Source: Treponema sp. (lineage in GTDB: Bacteria; Spirochaetota; Spirochaetia; Treponematales; Breznakiellaceae). Taken from it: 5,404 nt of DNA. Of this stretch, positions 5,115-5,404 are shown piece after piece; position 1 is the stretch's first letter, and every line of letters starts with the position of its first letter. The translations under genes were made by a program, and so were the position numbers. Below the pieces are notes generated by a model. It saw nothing but the letters and a program-made list of their open reading frames with translations, did not search any database and was not told the origin of the DNA. The stretch is taken from positions 1-5,404 of the forward strand of contig JAIRZS010000243.1 in NCBI GenBank assembly GCA_031267115.1, in the 5' to 3' direction.

Positions 5115-5404
5115 ATGGATATAGAACAACGCTTTGCCGCGCTGGGTGTCGCGGCGCCCGAGATCCTCCTCCCCGCCGGGGGCGTGGATCTGTCTAAGTG
5201 GGCGGTCATTGCCTGCGACCAGTTTACCCGCGATCGCGGCTATTGGGCCGGTGTTGAGGCGGCTATCGGGGAAGCTCCTTCGGCGCTCCGCCTTGTATTT
5301 CCGGAGGTATACCTGGAAGATGACGGCAGGGAGGCGCGTATCGCGGCTATTCACCGGGCTATGGAAACTTATCTTGCCGGCGGCGTCTTTGCCCCTCCGC
5401 GCCG
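5115..5404 (+). CDS. DUF1015 family protein, N-terminal fragment (continues beyond the window)
   Basis: ATG at 5115 opens a frame of 96 complete codons with no stop before the window end. It reads MDIEQRFAALGVAAPEILLP, then DLSKWAVIACDQFT (25-38), YW (43-44), PSALRLVFPEVYLE (55-68), and an amphipathic RIAAIHRAMETYLAGG. The 'KWAVIACDQFT ... LRLVFPEVYLE' pattern is the N-terminal signature of DUF1015 family proteins, usually about 400 or more residues, so roughly three quarters is missing here. The biochemical function of the family is not established and I assign none. There is no good Shine-Dalgarno (AGG only 3 nt from ATG). The gene is divergent from hisS and sits directly beside the large palindrome, whose right arm ends about 23-29 nt before the start codon. 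Confidence 0.85.
   Translation, partial: MDIEQRFAALGVAAPEILLPAGGVDLSKWAVIACDQFTRDRGYWAGVEAAIGEAPSALRLVFPEVYLEDDGREARIAAIHRAMETYLAGGVFAPPR

Noticed and set aside
5085..5354. 89-codon minus-strand frame antisense to the DUF1015 gene
   Set aside because: Shadow of a real, family-recognisable plus-strand gene; no domain in its translation.
1..5404. Search for CRISPR repeats, tRNA or rRNA genes, and transposase genes
   Set aside because: No regularly spaced identical repeats with spacers, no tRNA cloverleaf or rRNA signature, and no transposase-like translation was seen. The 9-nt arrays lack spacers and are not CRISPR.

Overview
The window reads as a GC-rich bacterial chromosome segment, most likely from a spirochaete of the Treponema type. 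This placement is an inference from gene content: a DUF4105/Lnb-type membrane protein, a secreted protein with three pre-peptidase C-terminal (PPC) repeats, and a histidyl-tRNA synthetase with the 'RGRYREF-QCDFD' form of motif 2. No marker gene fixes the taxon.

Layout, left to right. (i) Bases 1-480 hold no convincing complete gene. They carry a cobalamin (adenosylcobalamin-type) riboswitch on the minus strand, with a good sigma70-like promoter just upstream (TTGACT, 18 nt, TACAAT). The controlled gene must lie to the left, mostly or wholly outside the window. A GTG-initiated open frame with a Shine-Dalgarno sequence runs off the left edge, but its coding character is doubtful. Two inverted repeats sit in the same leader. 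(ii) 581-1885 (+) encodes an exported, polytopic DUF4105/Lnb-like protein, candidate lipoprotein N-acyltransferase class. (iii) 4748-1858 (-) is a two-gene unit: hisS, then a 38-nt gap, then a secreted CsgG-like/PPC-repeat protein that has its own strong Shine-Dalgarno. The last 28 bp of the PPC gene overlap convergently with the end of the Lnb-like gene. (iv) 4749-5114 is a 366-bp divergent intergenic region. It holds a TATAAT box abutting hisS, a perfect 10-bp hairpin, and a large nested palindrome (core about 4875-5086) whose arms are built of 9-nt repeats and which looks like a miniature repeat element. (v) 5115-5404 (+) is the first 96 codons of a DUF1015 family gene, cut by the window end.

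The genes do not form one obvious pathway: hisS is translation, the Lnb-like and PPC proteins belong to the cell envelope, and DUF1015 has no established role. The points most worth a second look are the riboswitch with its unseen target, the 9-nt-periodic palindrome in the hisS/DUF1015 divergent region, and a shared promoter-start arrangement. The three genes likely to head transcription units each have a -10-like hexamer only 6-8 nt before ATG and no good Shine-Dalgarno, which suggests leaderless mRNAs.
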